Both the position numbers and the translations under genes were made by a program. Under the pieces are notes generated by a model, which did not search any database, had not been told where the DNA came from, and saw only the letters and a list, made by a program, of their open reading frames with translations. Source: Opisthorchis felineus (lineage: Eukaryota > Platyhelminthes > Trematoda > Opisthorchiida > Opisthorchiidae). From it: a stretch of 64,000 nucleotides of DNA. Of the stretch, positions 59,308-64,000 are shown one piece after another (positions within the stretch are counted from its first letter, which is position 1; each line of letters begins with the position of its first letter). Location: contig SJOL01006495.1 of the NCBI GenBank assembly GCA_004794785.1, forward strand, positions 433,680 to 497,679, read 5' to 3'.

Positions 59308-62300
59308 CTTGAAGTTGGATGTGAAGGTTGAACGAGCCAACTTACCCTTTCTGCTTCCCTTCTAGCCAGTGAAACCTCAGTGATGATCTTTGCTACTTTC
59401 TTTTCGTTGACTTCAAAGGGACTTAAATCCCTGCCTGAATAAGCGAAAAAGAACGTTCGGTGGTATGCAGTTAAAAAATAAGGATACGAAAATATGATCT
59501 GGAAGAAAACGGCCAATAACGATAAATGAAGTTTCGGTTGGATATCTTATCACCATGACATCTGAACGGGTTGGGAAAATGAGATTGCACAACAGACAAT
59601 TTTCGCGGATTGAAAATGGGATGATGGGAACAACATCGGCAAGTAAATGGAAGGCTTATAGACCATAACACGTACACTCAAGCTCTACCATACTGAAAAC
59701 ACCAGACCGCTCGGCCGGAAAGTCAAGTCCGAATGGGGTTTGGGTTGGGGGAAGGAGTGCGTCAGTGAGGTGATTCATTCGGGTTTGATACCGTCGCAGC
59801 CTATGGCATTTGTAGGCTCCTCACTCGAACCGTGGTGGTGGTAGACGTCATGATAAGTAGATGATTCTACCTGCTCGGGAACACTTTCTCGCAATGAAAG
59901 ACTGCATGCAGTCAAGAAGAGAAACACCACCTAGAAATTCCAATACAATGACTTGAAAGAAAACTGCTCACTAGCACAAACTTACCAACAGAAAACATGA
60001 CACAAAGTCAGTCGTTTCAATTCGAGAGGGAAGTGAAAGAAATCAGCCCGATTGGGACGACATTCAGGTGCCTACGGTCCACTGGTAGTATAAAGTTTTG
60101 TGACGTTACTCGAGATTGTATTGCGTTACTTGGATCAATCTGTGTCAGAAAAGCGGGAAACACCGTACGGCTGTTTCATTCCTGCTGGGAATCATTAGTA
60201 GTGCATATCCCTCGAAACCATGAAGACCTCAACCCCCGGTCTTCTGATTAATGATTTAACATTATGCCATTCTGCCACAAGTGGCTGATTAGCAGTGTGA
60301 TTAACTCACCGAGATAGAACATAGCAACAGTCATCCTTCAATCACGTAATTCACATCACGCGACCAGGTGTTGACTGGTTCCTGGATTGACGACTGCTCA
60401 GATGGAAGTTTGAGATTTTTTCCCTCTCTAAACGGAGTATCTATAATTTATTGGTTGTTTAGATCCACACCTAGAACAAGACAACAGGAGCCCATCGATG
60501 CACGGCAATCGGCAGGAACGTCACATCGGCATCCATCCAGTCAATCGGTTGCAACGAACCGAACGGCTGAACCAAGCTACAAGCAGGGCACCCGAGCTGT
60601 TCATAGTCTGCAGAATTGCAAAAAGACGACGGTTATGTTTTTGTGTCAGTCACATCTGGGGCAGACGCTACAATGCCTATTTTATAGACAAGCTGAATAT
60701 GTGTGTGCTTAATATTATCCTACAATCACCCATCGCAGACTCGCGTTGACACCCCGATACCACAAGAATGGAACCGTCATCTCCTAGGCACACGCGCGAA
60801 ACTAACATTCATAACTATGTTGTGAATAGACCCTCACTCCTGCTATTTAGCAGCGAACAAACCTGCCGACAGGACCAACAAATGGTTCGTAGTTAATACC
60901 TGATGACATTTCAACTGACTATCACACTCACTGTTGAAGTCTGAAAATGCGGACACTCGCGTGACATGCAAATGCGACTTTTCATTCAACTTTCGCTCGC
61001 CCCAGGCGACTGCATAGCCTACACAGACCAAACTGAACTGCAGCGACTCTAGTAATAACAAGGTGCGCCAACACCTGCATCGTGACCAAGAAACTAGTGG
61101 TGCCTCCAAAAACGTCCTATTATCACGCACGATCACTGGTCACTTTCGGATATAACGACCCCGTCATCTGTAAACAGATATACTAGATGAAACGAAATCT
61201 GGATGAGAAGTACAAAAGAATGGGTAAAGTCGTGGTATTCCGACCGATTATCACCCCCGTCTCAAGACAACCTGATGAGTCCAATGTTGATGTTTTCACT
61301 TCATTTTTACATTCATGGGAAAATATTGCCAGACGAAATTCCAATTTGGATTTCCTAGAACACCGAATATCTACGGGGTTTCTCGATCAAATATTTTCGA
61401 TAGACGTCTGGATGCAGTGAGGAATACCATCACACAAAGTCTCCATCACGATTGAGCCTTTCGAAATTAGGGGTATACAATTTGCAAAACCTAGCTGAAG
61501 AACTCCAGAACCGAGAAGTTGTTCAAACAGTTTCAAATATTGCCCAACGGGTTTGATAAAGCAGAGAACACCGTTTTCAGAGAGCACCATTTAGAGTTCA
61601 ATTTACACTCAAAAGGACTCACCTATGAATTCTTGAATGGCATGTAACCGCTTAATCTCAAATAAATCACAAAGTGTGAGGGCAAGTCCAGTTTTACCAG
61701 CTCGAGCAGTTCTGCCGACACGGTGCACGTAGTCTGTGGGTCGAACGGGGACGTTGTGATTTATAACAACATCGACGGTGGGAAAATCCAATCCACGACT
61801 AGCCAGATCTGTGGCTATTAAAATGCGGACCTGACTTGAGCGAAACAAGGTCAAAGAGGATATCCGTTCACGTTGCCGCATCGCGGAATGCAAAAGGACT
61901 GTTTTCATGCCCAAACTGTTCATCATTAAACCGATCAGATGGCACCACTTGCACTTGTTTGTGAATACGATTATCAAAGAACACGGGTTTTCTGTGAGGA
62001 ACTGGTCAACTGTATGCACGAGAAACGCTTCCTTGTGCTCCGGTCGCATCAGTAAGTAGAACTGACTCAAAGTATCCACAGTGCTAGCACCCACTGTACT
62101 CGACGAGCTTCCAATGACTTCAGCTGGTTGCCACAGTAAGGGAGGGCGCTTATTCTGCTCCAAGGCCGTTGCCTTCGACGCCTCCACAGCTGTTTTGACA
62201 GCGTCGCTGAATGTAGCGCTAAACAGCAGCGTTTGCCGACGATCGGATAGCGCACTCATGATCAAACTAAGGTCGGCGCCGAAGTTGTCTTCCAGTAACC

Positions 62301-62572
62301 TGTCAGCTTCATCTAAAACAACAACTCGGGTTCGCATTAGTGACCATTCCACTGAGCTGGGATTGGACGGCTCGTCGAGATTTGCTTGCTGTGTTCGTAA
62401 CAGGTCTGCAAGTCTCCCGGGTGTGGCTACGATAATATGAGGACCACGAGCAAGGTCAATGCCTTGGTGAACGATGCTTTTACCACCCGTTATGATCAAA
62501 ACATTGCACAATGATGTGCCCAGAATCAAATTCAGACCGGCGGCCTGTTCTCCAATCTGGTGAGCCAATTCT
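59254..62572 (-). CDS. DDX49: DEAD-box ATP-dependent RNA helicase, DDX49/Dbp8 type (partial gene)
   Basis: A nucleolar RNA helicase family that acts in small-subunit rRNA processing. Three exons were rebuilt on the minus strand: 62,572-61,623, 59,434-59,346 and 59,307-59,254, all phase-consistent with GT..AG introns. Motifs in order: RELAHQIGEQ (end of motif Ia), HIIVATPGRLADLL (Ib), VVVLDEADRLLE (II, the DEAD box), LLFSATFSD (III), SLIIVFTNKCKWC (IV), RILIATDLASRGLDFPTVDV (V) and HRVGRTARAG (VI). The tail RREAER-KLDQIRFDEKREINKAKK matches the DDX49 C-terminus specifically. The Q motif and the Walker-type motif I are not in the window, so the 5' exons lie beyond 64,000. The last exon is also unresolved. 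Confidence 0.93.
59308..59345 (-). other. 38-bp intron in the helicase gene
   Basis: GTAAGTTGG...AACTTCAAG on the minus strand, 38 bases. Its removal joins RREAER to KLDQIRF in phase 0, matching the family without a gap. It is the second micro-intron in the window. Confidence 0.9.
59346..59434 (-). CDS. DDX49: DDX49 exon: start of C-terminal tail
   Basis: 29 codons, RDLSPFEVNEKKVAKIITEV then SLARREAER. It aligns with the KLEEFxVEExxVLQILTQV...RRECE stretch of human DDX49. It enters in phase 1, which matches the phase-1 donor of the large exon. Confidence 0.9.
59435..61622 (-). other. DDX49 intron of 2.2 kb
   Basis: Minus-strand donor GTGAGTCC at 61,622 and acceptor TTATTCAG at 59,435. It holds one copy of a diverged repeat (60,212-60,430, listed separately). 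A short segment at 60,557-60,610 resembles the tail of the foldback family (CACCCGAGCTGTTC). Otherwise nothing is recognised. Confidence 0.75.
60212..60430. repeat. Diverged interspersed repeat, copy A (pairs with 63,110-63,300)
   Basis: It shares an ordered series of blocks with 63,110-63,300: GCTGATTAGCAGTGTGATTAA, CATCCTTCAATCACG, GTGTTGACTG, TCCTGGATTGACGACTGCTC and AGATGGAAG. The block before it (ACCCCCGGTCTTCTGA) is in the position of a tRNA-like B box on the other strand, so this may be a second, older SINE family. Confidence 0.65.
61623..62572 (-). CDS. DDX49: DDX49 large exon: helicase core, motifs Ia to VI
   Basis: 316 complete codons plus one base at each end, phase 2 in and phase 1 out. 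It contains both halves of the core from RELAHQ through HRVGRTARAGKTGLALT to AIQEFIG. An insertion of Ser/Ala-rich residues around VIGSSSSTVGASTVDTLSQF lies between the two RecA-like domains and is longer than in the human protein. All catalytic residues in the visible motifs are intact. Confidence 0.95.
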
Positions 62573-63109
62573 CTAAAAAAAGAGAACAATCAGCAACAAA
62601 TATAAAAGGATGCACAGGTAAACGTGGGAACTCGAAAGCAAGTGTGCAGTTATATTTGAGGACCACTATAAGTAAGGCATTTGTTGGCCTCGAGGGCCAC
62701 TGTTTGAATAATATGAGGACGAAGCACAAGGGAGTTCAACAGGAAAAAATCTCCAAAGCCTTACTGAATCAACGGTTCTCATCAGAACTATTCAGCAGGT
62801 GTAACAGTTCGTTGTAACAGTCCGCTGTATCTTGCATAGACTACATAATAGTTTAGCCGCCGAACTCTCACAAGAATTCAAATGACAGAGTTGTATGGTA
62901 CGTCGGATTACAGTAGCACGTCATCTGTGAAGTTATCAAATCAAAACGCTGTTTTTATCGTTCGACACTGTGCAAATAAGTGCAGCTGGCAGCCTTAAAT
63001 TTCACACCCAGTGCCTCCTGAACATTAACTCCGAAAAGCCCAGAAGCATTGTAGAGCTATTTTCCCCTATTAGGAAAAAGTTACCTTATCAACAGTGCGA
63101 ATCTCCAGG
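62573..63109. other. Helicase upstream intron, nothing else recognised
   Basis: It begins, on the minus strand, with the long T-run acceptor CTTTTTTTAG of the large exon. The preceding exon, which should encode the PTR of motif Ia and motif I, was searched for by eye and not found here. Confidence 0.5.
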
Positions 63110-63300
63110 GCTATTCGAACCCACCACCTCCTGACTAACAGCTGAAAATTAAAGTGTCCGGCTACGAGCGGCTGACAAGCAGTGTGATTAAACCGCACTT
63201 AGATAGGATGTATTTGCACGCATCCTTCGATCGCGAAACTCACACGTCTTGTGTTGACGCGCTCCTTGACTGAAAACTTCTCAGATGAAAGGTTCACTCG
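63110..63300. repeat. Diverged interspersed repeat, copy B
   Basis: GCTGACAAGCAGTGTGATTA, CATCCTTCGATCGCG, GTGTTGACGCGCTCCTTGAC and TCTCAGATGAAAGGTTC align with copy A at 60.2 kb. Just before, at 63,113-63,123, ATTCGAACCCA is a tRNA-like B-box-type string. Confidence 0.65.
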
Positions 63301-64000
63301 TTTGAATCATGCTTTTTTCTGAGCCACTTATAGTTTGTTGGTAGTGTGAGCAAAGCCCAATTGATACATTCCAAACTCTCTTTATACTACCAACAAACAA
63401 TATATACTTCGGCTCTAGAACAGATTGGAACTTTCATACTACGAATACCATGAGTAGGTGTGTCCGATGTTACGGTGAACAACTGACTTGTCTTTTACGT
63501 GCACTTCGGAGGCGCAAAGTATGATGTTGGGGAAAATCAAAACCCGAGCAAATGTGCAGGTGTTTAGAACTGAGAGACAAAAAATCTCTTGAGCTCATTA
63601 TGATACTCCATTGGTTGATTAACTGGGTGGTGAATTGTGAATCGGGCGTTTGCAGGAAAATAACGGTTAAATGACAAACGTCTGATTGCGTGACGAACGG
63701 GACCAGGGAATTGGAACGGTAAAAATCTCTGAAGCAGTGAAACTTCCAGTTACCTATGTGTGGGTGAGGAGCTCGTTTACAACGTCCCACCTTGGAACTT
63801 GGACTCAAAGGTCACACTAATGAGGCTGTAAGATTTGAGCTTTATTTGGAAGTCTCGCCTGCAATCCATAGCGCAACCTGGAAGGAAATCGATTTTCTTG
63901 CAGGAATCTGTTAACTAATTTGGTTTACTTCGCTGGCAGTACTTATTCGTTATCTCAAGGACGGTGGAGGTAAGGGGTATGTGGCCACTGAGCTCGACAG
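63301..64000. other. Right end of window, a hairpin and unassigned DNA
   Basis: GTTTGTTGGTAGT (63,333-63,345) and ACTACCAACAAAC (63,386-63,398) form a perfect 13-bp stem with a 40-base loop. No coding sequence is recognised up to 64,000. Confidence 0.6.

Noticed and set aside
1..64000. CRISPR arrays, operons or prokaryotic defence systems
   Set aside because: No spaced short direct repeats or clustered long frames. Introns, SINEs and metazoan genes show this is animal nuclear DNA.

Overview
This is eukaryotic DNA, most likely from a digenean trematode (liver- or lung-fluke type). Genes are split by introns of two size classes: 35-38 bp and several to 17 kb. The intergenic and intronic DNA is packed with RTE-type and CR1-type non-LTR elements, a Ty3/Gypsy element resembling the fluke CsRn1 group, a Penelope-like element and tRNA-derived SINEs. 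The species cannot be named from the sequence alone.

Two host genes are supported. (1) An ARNT/tango-type bHLH-PAS transcription factor on the + strand runs from about 13.36 kb to a stop at 55,821. Nine or ten exons were rebuilt by hand and every internal junction keeps phase: bHLH (13.4-13.6 kb), linker (31.3 kb), PAS-A (37.8, 39.2, 44.0 kb), PAS-B (51.5, 52.8 kb), and a Ser/Pro/Gln-rich C-terminal half (53.5, 55.1 kb). The true first exon is not resolved. (2) A DDX49/Dbp8-type DEAD-box RNA helicase on the - strand occupies 59.25-62.57 kb. It carries helicase motifs Ib to VI and part of the C-terminal tail; the N-terminal exons lie beyond the right edge. The two genes converge tail to tail, and a Penelope-like element sits between them.

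Layout: 1-11 kb, no gene recognised. 11.1-11.6 kb, CR1-type reverse transcriptase fragment. 13.2-13.6 kb, first recognised ARNT exons. 13.6-31.3 kb, a 17.7-kb ARNT intron holding nested RTE copies, a Gypsy remnant, SINEs and one almost complete RTE (26.1-29.9 kb). 31.4-37.8 kb, the next intron with a second nest of RTE and SINE. 37.8-55.8 kb, remaining ARNT exons, with an RTE fragment (45.9-47.2 kb) and a foldback element (47.2-47.8 kb) in one intron. 56.5-58.4 kb, Penelope-like element. 59.25-62.6 kb, helicase gene. 62.6-64 kb, repeats.

Points most worth a second look: a 2.3-kb near-identical direct repeat that brackets ARNT exon 3; a 594-bp foldback element with a perfect 14-bp flanking repeat and hammerhead-like motifs; a hammerhead-like fold at the Penelope 3' end; a long low-complexity insertion in ARNT PAS-A; and several strong hairpins. 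Genes were recognised by reading translations against remembered family motifs; no database search was run.
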